Below are positions 36,582 through 45,486 of a DNA stretch of 64,000 nucleotides, one piece after another. Under the pieces are notes generated by a model. The model saw only the letters and a program-made list of their open reading frames with translations. It was not told where the DNA came from and ran no database searches. This DNA comes from Alkaliphilus metalliredigens QYMF (lineage in GTDB: Bacteria; Bacillota; Clostridia; Peptostreptococcales; Natronincolaceae), in the NCBI RefSeq assembly GCF_000016985.1, contig NC_009633.1, forward strand, positions 2,957,539 through 3,021,538, in the 5' to 3' direction. The translations under genes were made by a program, and so were the position numbers. Each line of letters opens with the position of its first letter. Positions within the stretch are counted from its first letter, which is position 1.

Positions 36582-37898
36582 TCATAGGAATAAATTAATC
36601 AATATACCCGCCAGGATTAGCATAAATGCCCCACCAATCCGAGATGAAATCTGAGCAAATGGCATAAGTTCCATTCTATCTGATGCTGAAAGTACTGCAA
36701 CGTCTCCAGTACCACCCATGTTAGCCATACATAATCCTGCAGTTATGGCTGCTTCTATAGGGTAAAATCCAACTAATCTGCCCACAAATCCTGAGCCGAT
36801 TATGGCACCAAATACTGCTACTGCAACTAATACAAGATACTGTATGGTAAATGCTGCAATAATCTGTCCTAGGTTTGTATAAGAAACACCAATTCCTACT
36901 AAAAGTGCTCCTGTGGTATAGGTCATAATAAACTGGAACCATTGACTTGCACCTATTTCATATTTTCTAGGCATCAATCCGAAAGCTTTTACGATTGCAA
37001 CAGATATAATCATCAATGCATAAGGATGAACCGCTGGTATAAATTTACCTAGTATGTTCCCCCAAGTAAAAAATACAGTGGCCATCAATAGGCCCATTCC
37101 CATTAGCTTGTAGTTTATAGGTGTTTCTACTTCTTTTATATCCTCTTCATCTTTCTGTTTATCAATTAGTAGTTCTCCATTTCCTGTTAGCTCCGGTCTT
37201 ATTTTACCAAGCTTGTTTAGCAGGCCAGCTGCCACAATAGCTAAGGCATTTCCCATTGCTAATGCGGGAACCATAATAGAGAGAACATTTTCTGGCTCCA
37301 AATTCATAGGTCCAGCGAATATTTGAGACAGTGGAACCGCACCGGCACCCATTCCCCCACCCATGATAGGTAAGGCAATAAATAACATGGCATCTTTAGC
37401 TCCAAAGCCGATTAGAGCTCCAGCTACTCCAGTTAAGGCCATGGCTACAACAACGCCACCTATGATTGCTGGTAAATATCTTGCTGCTGCTTTAATCAGA
37501 AGCTTTCTATTCATTCCTAAAATACTTCCTGTGATCAGAGCTGCGATATAAAAGTTTAACCATCCGCCACCCCTCATAAATGTATCCATAATGGTTACAG
37601 TATTTTCAGGAAGTATATTATAGTATACCAATGCTGAACTACCAAATATAATGACGATGGCGCCTCCACCTAAATAACTCTTTACAATTGGTGTATTGTT
37701 TCCGATTTCATTGAAGATGGCCCCTAAAATAATCATAGAAGCAAAGCCACCGATCATCCCTCCTGGTAATGCATCTGTTAGCATCGCTAGCAACATGACT
37801 CCTGCCATTAATAAGAACAGTGGTAATTTAAATCCGATGATCTCGTAGTCAAGTATTCCATTGGATGTTTGAAGCTTTTCTTGATTTTTACCGGTCAT
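36582..37898 (-). CDS. 2-hydroxycarboxylate transporter (2HCT family; citrate/malate:cation)
   Basis: A 438-residue carrier with about 11 membrane segments. The two GGxG-type re-entrant loops that define the family are seen: PIMGGGMGAGAVPLSQIFA (about 178-196) and MANMGGTGDVAVLSAS (about 399-414). Members such as CitS, CitP, MleP and MaeN import citrate or malate with Na+ or H+, or exchange them for lactate or acetate. It follows the malic enzyme by 17 bases, so malate (or citrate) uptake coupled to its oxidation is the likely job. GGGGGAAAAGAA precedes the ATG. Confidence 0.93.
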   Translation of the reverse strand: MTGKNQEKLQTSNGILDYEIIGFKLPLFLLMAGVMLLAMLTDALPGGMIGGFASMIILGAIFNEIGNNTPIVKSYLGGGAIVIIFGSSALVYYNILPENTVTIMDTFMRGGGWLNFYIAALITGSILGMNRKLLIKAAARYLPAIIGGVVVAMALTGVAGALIGFGAKDAMLFIALPIMGGGMGAGAVPLSQIFAGPMNLEPENVLSIMVPALAMGNALAIVAAGLLNKLGKIRPELTGNGELLIDKQKDEEDIKEVETPINYKLMGMGLLMATVFFTWGNILGKFIPAVHPYALMIISVAIVKAFGLMPRKYEIGASQWFQFIMTYTTGALLVGIGVSYTNLGQIIAAFTIQYLVLVAVAVFGAIIGSGFVGRLVGFYPIEAAITAGLCMANMGGTGDVAVLSASDRMELMPFAQISSRIGGAFMLILAGILINLFL

Positions 37899-37915
37899 TT
37901 CTTTTCCCCCTTAAT

Positions 37916-39088
37916 TTACTTTTTTGCAACGCCACTTTCTATAGCTGCTTTTGCTACTGCAGCCGCAACCTTTTCTACAACTCTTTGGTCAAATGCATCT
38001 GGAATCACGTATTCAGCCGTAAGGTCTTTTTCCTCGATAATACTGGCAATCCCATAGGCAGCTGCCAGCTTCATCTCTTCGTTTATATCTGTTGCTCTGA
38101 CATCCAATGCCCCTCTAAATATTCCTGGAAAAGCAAGTACATTATTTACTTGATTTGGAAAGTCTGAGCGTCCTGAACCAACAACCTTGGCACCTGCTTT
38201 TGTGGCTACATCAGGCATAATCTCTGGTATCGGGTTTGCCATGGCAAAAATAATCGCGTCTTTGTTCATACTTTTAACCATTTCTTCCGTAACGACATTG
38301 CCAGCTGATACTCCTATAAACACATCAGCATTTGTCATTGCGGTTTTCAAATCACCCTTTCGAACACTCTTATTTGTTATTTTAGCCATTTCTTCCTTAC
38401 TACTATTGTTCTCAGGTGCGCCTGGATATAAAATCCCTGCTCTATCACAGAGTAGTATGTCCTTTGGGTTCATATTGAGCAGCATATTTGTGATGGCTAC
38501 ACCGGCAGATCCCGCACCATTCACAACAATGGTGGCATCTTCCATCTTTTTGTTTGCTACCTTAAGTGCATTAATTAATCCAGCCACAACTACGATGGCA
38601 GTTCCATGCTGGTCATCATGAAATACAGGAATGTCCAGCTCTTCTTTAAGTCTTTTTTCGATTTCAAAGCATCTAGGGGCTGCGATATCCTCTAGGTTAA
38701 TGCCTCCAAATGTGGGTGCCATTAGCTTTACTGTCCTTACGATTTCTTCTACATCCTTAGTGTCTAGACAAATAGGAAAAGCATCCACGTTTGCAAACTC
38801 TTTAAACAAAATCGCCTTTCCCTCCATGACTGGCATTGCTGCTTCAGGTCCAATATCTCCCAGACCCAGTACAGCGGTCCCATCTGTCACAACCGCCACT
38901 AAATTCCCCTTAGAGGTATACTTGTAAACGTTATCCTTATGCTCATTAATTCTTTTACAGGGCTCCGCAACTCCTGGGGTATAAGCTACACTTAAGTCAT
39001 GACGGTTTTTTACCGAAACCTTTGATGTGACTTCGATTTTACCTACCTTTTCTTCATGAAGCTTTAAACTCTCTTCTTGTAAATTCAT
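37916..39088 (-). CDS. NAD-type malic enzyme (oxaloacetate-decarboxylating)
   Basis: A 390-residue short-form bacterial malic enzyme converting malate to pyruvate and CO2 with NAD(P). Motifs: AYTPGVAEPCKRI (substrate/Tyr region), VTDGTAVLGLGDIGP (about 68-82), the metal-binding FHDDQHGTAIVV, and the Rossmann VNGAGSAGVAITNMLL. Start chosen at ATG 39088 (MNLQEES); the frame runs to 39169 but that extension is hydrophobic, low-complexity and crosses the upstream terminator. It is first in the transcript with the 2HCT carrier and LeuCD, just downstream of CitAB, which probably activates it. Confidence 0.95.
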   Translation of the reverse strand: MNLQEESLKLHEEKVGKIEVTSKVSVKNRHDLSVAYTPGVAEPCKRINEHKDNVYKYTSKGNLVAVVTDGTAVLGLGDIGPEAAMPVMEGKAILFKEFANVDAFPICLDTKDVEEIVRTVKLMAPTFGGINLEDIAAPRCFEIEKRLKEELDIPVFHDDQHGTAIVVVAGLINALKVANKKMEDATIVVNGAGSAGVAITNMLLNMNPKDILLCDRAGILYPGAPENNSSKEEMAKITNKSVRKGDLKTAMTNADVFIGVSAGNVVTEEMVKSMNKDAIIFAMANPIPEIMPDVATKAGAKVVGSGRSDFPNQVNNVLAFPGIFRGALDVRATDINEEMKLAAAYGIASIIEEKDLTAEYVIPDAFDQRVVEKVAAAVAKAAIESGVAKK

Positions 39089-39154
39089 GTAAACATCATC
39101 CTTATCCTTATATTTTGAATCTTTTGTATTTGTAATAAGAATACAGGGAAACGG

Positions 39155-39191
39155 CAAAAAAATAAACATTTAGAAAGTATTCTAAATGTTT
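39155..39191 (-). terminator. Terminator of the CitAB operon
   Basis: AAACATTTAGA pairs with TCTAAATGTTT. On the minus strand the stem is followed by ATTTTTTTG. It lies 29 bases after the CitB-type stop and separates CitAB from malic enzyme. Confidence 0.85.
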
Positions 39192-39219
39192 AGTAAATTA
39201 AAAATTATTTGACACTTTT

Positions 39220-39909
39220 TTAACAGCGTTCATTTCTGATTATATATTTATATAAATGTCGTGGTCTCCCTATGGAACCATATTCAATCTCTAGTTGCAA
39301 TTCATCAATTTCCACTAGATATTCCAGGTATTTTCTTACGGTTACCCTTGAAACCTTCATCTTTTCAGCTACCTCTTCGCTTGTAAAATAGGCCTCTTTA
39401 TTTAGCTCCATAAAGCATCTGATTCTTTCAAGTGTGCGCTTATGAAGCCCTTTTTGGAGTCTATTTTCTGGGCTTTTATTATTTTGCTTTGTGATCCTAT
39501 CTAGATCCTCCTGTTGGATTACATTTTTACCCTTTAACAGCTCATATCGTCCACGATAATTTTCTAAGGAACTCTTGAGTCTTTCATATTCAAAGGGCTT
39601 AATGAGATAATCTACTGCCCCAAGCTTGAACACATCGTCAATGCTTTCCGCTTCCTTAGAGGCTGTCACTAAAATAACATCTGCTTTAAAGAATCGTTTT
39701 CTCATCTCCTTTAAAAAACCAATCCCATCTAGTTTAGGCATATAGACATCCAAGATGATTAACTCTATTGGATTGGTTTTCAGAAGCTCTAGTGCTTTTT
39801 CCCCATCTGTGGCTGTGGCCACCACTTTAAAACCATTAATACTTTCAACATATCTTTTATTTAACTGTAATACCATTGGATCATCTTCAACAATTAATAC
39901 ATTTATCAT
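39220..39909 (-). CDS. CitB/DcuR-family response regulator
   Basis: A 229-residue regulator. The receiver domain lies at about 1-120 with the acidic pocket VEDDP (8-12), phosphoacceptor Asp in LIILDVYMPKLDGIGF, Thr in LVTASKEAES and Lys in YLIKPFEYERL. A linker and C-terminal helix-turn-helix follow (about 165-225; TSEEVAEKMKVSRVTVRKYLEYL), typical of CitB/DpiA/DcuR regulators of di- and tricarboxylate genes. Its ATG overlaps the kinase stop by four bases, so the pair is co-translated. Probable target: the malic enzyme-2HCT-LeuCD transcript immediately downstream. Confidence 0.93.
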   Translation of the reverse strand: MINVLIVEDDPMVLQLNKRYVESINGFKVVATATDGEKALELLKTNPIELIILDVYMPKLDGIGFLKEMRKRFFKADVILVTASKEAESIDDVFKLGAVDYLIKPFEYERLKSSLENYRGRYELLKGKNVIQQEDLDRITKQNNKSPENRLQKGLHKRTLERIRCFMELNKEAYFTSEEVAEKMKVSRVTVRKYLEYLVEIDELQLEIEYGSIGRPRHLYKYIIRNERC

Positions 39910-41510
39910 AGTTCCTCCCCCTTTGGAAGAATAATACTAAACTTTGTTCCTTTTTCCACATGATCTATAACTGTAATGTTTCCCCCTAGATTTTCAACCA
40001 TTTCCTTTATAAGGGCTAAGCCTATTCCACGACTTCCTTCCTTTGTTGAAAAGCCTCGATCAAAAATATAGGGTCTATCTTTTTCTTCTATTCCCACACC
40101 TACATCCTTAACCTCAATCCTTATGTTTTCCAGGGACTCTCTTATACTGATATCGATTGTTTTGTCCTCTTCCCGACTATTACTTACAGCGTCCATTGCG
40201 TTTTCAATTAAATTTCCTATGATTGTAATCAAGGTGTTACTATTAATGATGTCTTTTCTTTTTTCTAGACAACTATCCTCAGAAATATTCATGGTGATGC
40301 CTAATTCCTTAGCGCGACTAACCTTTCCTAGCAAGAGGCCGATAATAGCAGGATCCTTTATTTTTTCTGTCACTAGGCTAATAATCTGTTGCTGATTTTC
40401 TCTTACATTCACTATAAATCTTTTGGCCTCTTGTAATTCCCCTATTTCCATTAGTCCCAATATCACATGAAGCTTATTCATAAATTCATGGGTATTGGCC
40501 CGTAAAGCGTCAACAACTAATCTAACACCAGTAACCTCCTCGGCTAACCGGGTAATCAGGGTCTTATCTCTAAATGTAGATATCGCCCCTACAATTTTTT
40601 CTCCGTCTGTGATGGGCACGCGATTTGTGATGATAAATGTATTATTAATCACCTGTTCCCGATTATATTCAGCAATACCAGTACGCAGGACTTCAGGTAA
40701 CCTACTGGTGGGAAAAACATCCAATACATTCTTACCAATCACATCTGTATTTTGTGTTCCTAGAAGCTTTGTAGCTGAATCATTTATCAATGTAATCTGT
40801 AGATTTTCATCAATTGCAATGATACCCTCATGGATCGCATCTAACATCCCCTGCTTTTCCAGATATAGCTTTGATATTTCCTCTGGTTCCAGTCCCAGTA
40901 GAATTTTTTTAATATTCCTTGCCAATAAAACGGCTCCAATAATGCCTAAAAATAGTCCGATAGAAGAAACAAGCATAATGGTAATCACTCTTTGCCTTCT
41001 GATGCCACGAATTGTTTGGGTGAGGTTTGCCGTCATTACAAATCCCAATTGTTCATGGGTATCAAGATCATAAACAGGTACAAATGCTCTTATTTGCCTC
41101 CCTAATGTTCCTGTGGCTTCCGAAAGATAAGAGTCACCATGCTCAAGTACCCGCAACTCATCTCCTCCCACAAATCTTTGTCCTAACCTTTCACGGAGAT
41201 TGTGACCATATCTTAGCCCTTCCATATCGGCTACCACAATCACTTCCACTTGTTCAGTTGTTGCCAATATTTTTTCAACAAAGGGTTGTATGGCACTTTC
41301 CTCGTAATCTCCAGTTCGTATCCCCTCAATCACAATGGCGCTATTGGCTAACACCTGGGCTACGTTCATTATATTGGTATCCATTTCTCTTTGAATATTG
41401 GAAACCATCTGCCTTGTGGCAAAATACATCGTTGTATAGATAGAAATCGTCACAATGACAATCACTAACACAGTAATTTTTGTTTGTAGTTTTATGGGAA
41501 CTCTTTTCAT
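39906..41510 (-). CDS. CitA/DcuS-family sensor histidine kinase
   Basis: A 534-residue membrane kinase. Layout: a membrane segment (about 10-30), an extracytoplasmic PDC/CitAP-type sensor (about 35-170; MEGLRYGHNLRERLGQRFVG is the conserved citrate/dicarboxylate sensor segment), a second membrane segment (about 175-195), a cytoplasmic PAS domain (about 215-315), a dimerisation helix with LRANTHEFMNKLHVILGL (phospho-His), and an ATPase domain (NLIENAMDAVSN, DRGFSTKEGSRGIGLAL). The RYGH segment matches that of DcuS/CitA-type sensors that bind C4-dicarboxylates or citrate. Start at ATG 41510 after AGAAGGTG; a GTG at 41519 is less likely. Confidence 0.94.
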   Translation of the reverse strand: MKRVPIKLQTKITVLVIVIVTISIYTTMYFATRQMVSNIQREMDTNIMNVAQVLANSAIVIEGIRTGDYEESAIQPFVEKILATTEQVEVIVVADMEGLRYGHNLRERLGQRFVGGDELRVLEHGDSYLSEATGTLGRQIRAFVPVYDLDTHEQLGFVMTANLTQTIRGIRRQRVITIMLVSSIGLFLGIIGAVLLARNIKKILLGLEPEEISKLYLEKQGMLDAIHEGIIAIDENLQITLINDSATKLLGTQNTDVIGKNVLDVFPTSRLPEVLRTGIAEYNREQVINNTFIITNRVPITDGEKIVGAISTFRDKTLITRLAEEVTGVRLVVDALRANTHEFMNKLHVILGLMEIGELQEAKRFIVNVRENQQQIISLVTEKIKDPAIIGLLLGKVSRAKELGITMNISEDSCLEKRKDIINSNTLITIIGNLIENAMDAVSNSREEDKTIDISIRESLENIRIEVKDVGVGIEEKDRPYIFDRGFSTKEGSRGIGLALIKEMVENLGGNITVIDHVEKGTKFSIILPKGEEL

Positions 41511-41839
41511 AAAAAACACCTTCTTCTTAGAAAAACTATGATTCTATTATATCGAATTATTACCCTTTTGAAACATAGAATGTCTTATTTTTATCCATCA
41601 CGGCAATATGAGCCATTGGTCCACCAAATCCTAATCATACCATAGTTTGTTTTATAATATAGTTCTCTTTATTCCCTGCTTATCCTTTTTAAATGTAAAT
41701 ATGGACACACAATAATAATTAATTTCCCATTACTCCCAGGCTGCCAACACAGCTGTATCTATCACATTAAAAAAATGGTATTATAATATGTGCCATAAAC
41801 ATAGATGGTTCTTGGCATTTACATACGAGGAGTGATATT
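41511..41839. other. Divergent intergenic region between CitA-type kinase and C26 hydrolase
   Basis: A TATAAT at 41782-41787 on the plus strand, 53 bases before the hydrolase ATG, is its likely -10; the -35 is weak. The kinase promoter must also lie here but is not clear. No open frame of note. Confidence 0.4.
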
Positions 41840-42580
41840 ATGAGACCTGTTATTGGCATAACCTGTGCCTGGAGTGAAGAAACATGGGCTAAATCCGAGG
41901 AAAGTGGTTACTATTATGCAGGAAAACCATACATTAAAGCCATTTACGAGAATGGAGGTATTCCTTTATTAATCCCCCCAGAACTGGCAGAAAATAATAT
42001 AGATCAAGATGTAGAAGGAATACTAAGAAAATTAGATGGAATTGTTTTTTCAGGAGGAGGCGATGTGAAAAAGTTTCTACCTCATGATCATCCTACTCTA
42101 CAGTCCCAACAACCCAAAAGATATTATTTTGAAAAAAAACTTATGTTTGGAGCATGGGAAAGAGATATCCCAGTGTTAGGAATTTGCAGAGGACATCAAA
42201 TGATCGCTGAGGTATTCGGAGGCACATTATTCGAAGATAACATAAAAGGACATAAACAAGATATTCCAGGAAATCAAATATGGCATGAGACCATGGTAGA
42301 AAAGGATAGTTACATCTATAAAATAATAGGAAAGGAAAATTGGAGTACCAACAGTTATCACATACAAGCTGTAGATATTGTTCCTTATGGATTCAAAGCA
42401 TCTATACACTCCAAAGATGGTATCATAGAAGGAATAGAAGCACTTAATAAGAATTTCTTTATAGGACTTCAATTTCATCCAGAAGATTTATTACCAGATG
42501 ATGAAAATTCTCGATTGATTTTCCAAAAACTGATACGAGAAGCTCAGAAAAAATCATCTTGTGAATCAATGTTTATATAG
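41840..42580 (+). CDS. Class-I amidotransferase-like hydrolase (peptidase C26, gamma-Glu-GABA hydrolase type)
   Basis: A 246-residue protein of the PuuD-like family. The nucleophile Cys is in VLGICRGHQMIAEVFGG (about 113-129), preceded by GIVFSGGGDV; the His-Glu pair of the triad is in IGLQFHPEDLL (about 213-223). The N-terminus PVIGITCAW is typical. Family members cleave gamma-glutamyl amides, for example gamma-glutamyl-GABA. It is the first of only a few plus-strand genes here, stands alone, and has no polyamine-degradation neighbours, so substrate is open. GAGGAGTG precedes the ATG. Confidence 0.9.
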   Translation: MRPVIGITCAWSEETWAKSEESGYYYAGKPYIKAIYENGGIPLLIPPELAENNIDQDVEGILRKLDGIVFSGGGDVKKFLPHDHPTLQSQQPKRYYFEKKLMFGAWERDIPVLGICRGHQMIAEVFGGTLFEDNIKGHKQDIPGNQIWHETMVEKDSYIYKIIGKENWSTNSYHIQAVDIVPYGFKASIHSKDGIIEGIEALNKNFFIGLQFHPEDLLPDDENSRLIFQKLIREAQKKSSCESMFI

Positions 42581-42656
42581 GGATGATAAACACTTGAGTA
42601 ACATGCTTTTTCCTAATAACAGTCATAACACTATATGTTGAGTTCAGAGAAAATAT

Positions 42657-42693
42657 AAACAAGGGAAGGTTTGTGAAAACCTTCCTTGTTGTT
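42657..42693. terminator. Hairpin between convergent genes
   Basis: AACAAGGAAGGTTTTCACA pairs with its imperfect complement around a GTG loop. On the minus strand it is followed by a T-rich stretch, suiting the EAL-HDOD gene; it may stop both convergent transcripts. Confidence 0.6.
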
Positions 42694-42739
42694 GAAATAC
42701 AAATGGTTATTATTTTAAATGATGGACCTAGATCATCCA

Positions 42740-43945
42740 TCAATAATCTAATCGTAAGACCCATTTCAATGCTTCTATATACATGCTCATAAACTTTTTC
42801 TGGGTTATGTTAGGAAAGACTCTTTTTATATCTGTAATACTCCAATTTAACATCTCACAATTAAGTACTATATGCAAGGATTGTCTAATTTCGTTGTTTC
42901 CTCCCAATAAAGCCTCCTTAACATCAATGGATAAGGGTAGTTCTTCTACTATTTCATTCATACTGCGATTAAGAAGAACATCGATAGATGAAAACATTCC
43001 TGTCAAAAAATATTCTATAGGTTTATTCTTCGTACCTTTCTCAGATGATAATAACTCCATTAATTTTCCTCTTATTAGACAATTTCTGATTAACTCTTTA
43101 TTTTCTACAACCTGAATATCCTTTAACATCATTAGATAAACCCATTTTTTGACTTCAACTAGACCTAGTCTGATTAATGTATGTTTGATAAAATATGTTT
43201 GTTTTTTTGATTCAAAAAAGATAGAATTAGCTCCCTTTAACATTTTATATGAAAGACCTAGATCTGTCTCAATAATTTCTGTGATTTTTTGATATTCTGG
43301 TTCCTGCTGATTTAATTCACTTAATACCCTCATTAGAGTTGTATTTAGACCATCTATTTCTCTACCTTTCATAACCATAGGTTTACCAAAAAAATATCCT
43401 TGGAAATAATCATAGCCCATATTTAAAGCTAATTCGTATTCTTCTCTAGTTTCTACTTTTTCTGCTAAAAATTTAACGCTATTCTTGTACTGCTTTATTA
43501 ATTGATGTTGCCTTGAATAATCTACATTATTAAATTCTACTTTAATAATATGAGCAATTTCTATAAGGGGCAGGTCGATTTCATTAAAAACAAAATCATC
43601 TAGAGCAATTATATAGCCTTTTTCCCTTAGCTTTTTACATGCATTGATTAACTTGTCACTAGTTTCCGCCCTCTCTAATATCTCTACAACAATCTTTTCT
43701 TTAGGTAATAATAAAGGGATCTCCCCTAAGATCATCTCTTTAGAAAAATTTATAAATGCCCTTGTTCCACTAGTCAATTCATAAAGCTCCATAGCAAAAA
43801 ATGCATTATTGATTAGTGCTGCAGTCGATTGACTATCGTCAGTCCCTTCATAAAAATTGTTGATACTTCTACGATATAATAGTTCATATCCTAATACATT
43901 CATCTTTCTATCAAATATAGGTTGACGTCCTACATAAACCTCCAT
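42740..43945 (-). CDS. EAL-HDOD signalling protein (YuxH type), EAL domain degenerate
   Basis: About 401 residues. An N-terminal EAL-like domain (about 1-205) is followed by an HDOD domain (about 210-390; GLSYKMLKGANSIFF, YFIKHTLIRLGL and YFLTGMFSSIDVLL). The EAL catalytic set is broken. The signature reads ELLYR, the usual DDFGTG reads DDFVFN, and the IKID strand reads IKVEFN. Hydrolysis of c-di-GMP is therefore unlikely, though binding is possible. The family is tied to motility or stress signalling; role inferred only. Start at ATG 43945 after GGGGGA; the frame to 43981 lacks a site. Confidence 0.85.
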   Translation of the reverse strand: MEVYVGRQPIFDRKMNVLGYELLYRRSINNFYEGTDDSQSTAALINNAFFAMELYELTSGTRAFINFSKEMILGEIPLLLPKEKIVVEILERAETSDKLINACKKLREKGYIIALDDFVFNEIDLPLIEIAHIIKVEFNNVDYSRQHQLIKQYKNSVKFLAEKVETREEYELALNMGYDYFQGYFFGKPMVMKGREIDGLNTTLMRVLSELNQQEPEYQKITEIIETDLGLSYKMLKGANSIFFESKKQTYFIKHTLIRLGLVEVKKWVYLMMLKDIQVVENKELIRNCLIRGKLMELLSSEKGTKNKPIEYFLTGMFSSIDVLLNRSMNEIVEELPLSIDVKEALLGGNNEIRQSLHIVLNCEMLNWSITDIKRVFPNITQKKFMSMYIEALKWVLRLDY

Positions 43946-44037
43946 TAATTTATCCCCCTGGATTACTTTTTCTCGTGGCAATCAATGCTTGATCAATCTC
44001 CTTTTGAATTTTCAAGATATTTTCCTCTGAGTACTAG

Positions 44038-44069
44038 AACTATAGTCCTATAAAACTATAGTCCTATAA
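44038..44069. repeat. Tandem duplication of a 16-base unit
   Basis: AACTATAGTCCTATAA occurs twice, head to tail and exact, about 95 bases upstream of the EAL-HDOD start. The unit contains TATAG/CTATA symmetry. It may be a duplicated operator or a promoter-region slip. Confidence 0.6.
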
Positions 44070-44160
44070 CATAAATTATATATGTTTTTACCACAAAATT
44101 CTACAATCTATACAATTGTTTTCCATTATTTCAAAAAATGGTTATCTGCCAGTAACTTTA

Positions 44161-44244
44161 TTAGAAAATACTTTGGATAGGATCTGCATTGGAATCTGTA
44201 TAAGATATATGTTTCTCCGTAGAAACAGTTACAGCTCTTTTCAT
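44161..44244 (-). CDS. Possible 27-residue peptide gene
   Basis: An ATG at 44244 follows AGAAGGAAGGTG at 6 bases, a strong ribosome site. The frame runs 27 codons (starts MKRAVTVSTEKH, ends DPIQSIF) to TAA. No hydrophobic segment and no known family. It lies between the EAL-HDOD and VCBS genes. It could be a real small protein, a leader, or a 5' remnant of a lost gene; only the ribosome site supports it. Confidence 0.3.
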   Translation of the reverse strand: MKRAVTVSTEKHISYTDSNADPIQSIF

Positions 44245-44412
44245 CAATTACACCTTCCTTCTGACCACATAGTTACCGAAGGAACAAAATAATATTTCAT
44301 TGAAGTCACTAGCTGACTAACTTAAATAAATCTAAAATCAATAAAGTTCAGCACAGTTCATTACCAGTAGCATATAATGAGTTAAAAACTAAATTGGTTT
44401 GGAGGAATATTT

Positions 44413-45141
44413 ATGTTGCATAGTCCGTATGTTAACTTCAGTCAAAAGAATGCTATGATCGTCTCTTCAGCATGGGGAGATGTAAACGGTGACGGGATAC
44501 CAGATCATGTCTATCTTACAGGTGTGAAGACCATAGATAGTCCATTTATACAAAAAATCACTCTAGTGATTCAGGATGGAAGAACAGGAATGATGAGTTA
44601 TGTTCCTCTTAAATCTAATGCTGGATATAACCCCACCCTGTTTTTAGGAGACTTTACTGGAGATGGAATCAAAGATATATTGATTAGTATTGCATCAGGA
44701 GGAAGTGGCGGAATTATGTTTTACTACATCTATTCTTATGTATGTAATACACCTAAATTACTATTTGATTACAATGTGTTTAACGAAGCTTATAAATATC
44801 AGGTTATCTACAAGGATTATTACAAGGTAGAAGTAATCAATGTCACCGAGGGTATTCGATATGTAATTGATATTTCCACTAGAGATCAGGATTACCTAAA
44901 TGAAATATACGATGCCGAGGGTAAGCTTAAATCCCCAATAGAAGGATTTGTAAATCCACTAAGTGGCCTCTATCCCGTGGTTTTTGACTCTGATGGTGTA
45001 TATGAACTACTGGCATATCAAAGAATTTCTGGCAGATTTGCTGCCGATGCTCTGGGATATGTTTTAACAACCTTAAAATGGAATGGCAGAAAATTTGCTT
45101 TGGTTAATCAATCTGTGGCCATTGGGGGATCACCAGTTTAA
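44413..45141 (+). CDS. VCBS/FG-GAP repeat protein
   Basis: A 242-residue protein without signal peptide. Two beta-propeller-type calcium motifs are visible: GDVNGDGIPDHVYL (about 21-34) and GDFTGDGIKDILIS (about 80-93), each with the DxNxDGxxD-like spacing. The rest is beta-rich, ending in FDSDGVYELLAYQRISG and TLKWNGRKF. Short proteins of this kind are common in spore-forming Firmicutes; function unknown. It has GGAGGAATATTT before the ATG and a weak hairpin after the stop. A small sequence remnant and IS debris follow on the opposite strand. Confidence 0.8.
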   Translation: MLHSPYVNFSQKNAMIVSSAWGDVNGDGIPDHVYLTGVKTIDSPFIQKITLVIQDGRTGMMSYVPLKSNAGYNPTLFLGDFTGDGIKDILISIASGGSGGIMFYYIYSYVCNTPKLLFDYNVFNEAYKYQVIYKDYYKVEVINVTEGIRYVIDISTRDQDYLNEIYDAEGKLKSPIEGFVNPLSGLYPVVFDSDGVYELLAYQRISGRFAADALGYVLTTLKWNGRKFALVNQSVAIGGSPV

Positions 45142-45200
45142 TTTATCATCACTCCTCAATATAAAGATTTCTTTATTAATATCATAAAAAAACAGTGAAC

Positions 45201-45225
45201 TCCCTATATATACTACATGTAGGGA
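45201..45225 (+). terminator. Weak terminator-like hairpin after the VCBS gene
   Basis: TCCCTA pairs with TAGGGA around a 13-base loop, followed by ATTTATCT. It lies 60 bases after the stop. Confidence 0.45.
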
Positions 45226-45237
45226 ATTTATCTATGG

Positions 45238-45486
45238 TTATCTACGGGAAAATCTCATTTCCATCCAATCTAGCCCAATCCAATCATCTGGTAAGCCAGT
45301 AGAGGTATTTGTGATGACTATTCTGTTTATTAGTCTAATATCTGGTATATCAAATATCAATGCACCCCAATTTACAAAGGGTCTACCATGCTCCAATGGA
45401 ACTGGACCACGTTGAACAACTCTACCATTGATACTGATGGTAGCAGAATATTGTCTCACTGGGGAAGCTGCTCGGTCATCTAATTT
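45238..45486 (-). pseudogene. 3' remnant of an unidentified gene next to an IS4 fragment
   Basis: An 83-codon open frame reads well as protein (for example QYSATISINGRVVQRGPVP and PDDWIGLDWMEMRF) to a proper stop. Its 5' end runs straight into the broken transposase sequence without a start or ribosome site; the first internal ATG (45459) is in mid-sequence. The beta-rich composition suggests a surface or structural protein domain. Family not recognised. Confidence 0.5.

Noticed and set aside
42573-42764. Minus-strand frame between the C26 hydrolase and the EAL-HDOD gene
   Set aside because: It crosses the terminator hairpin and overlaps both secure genes; no protein-like features.
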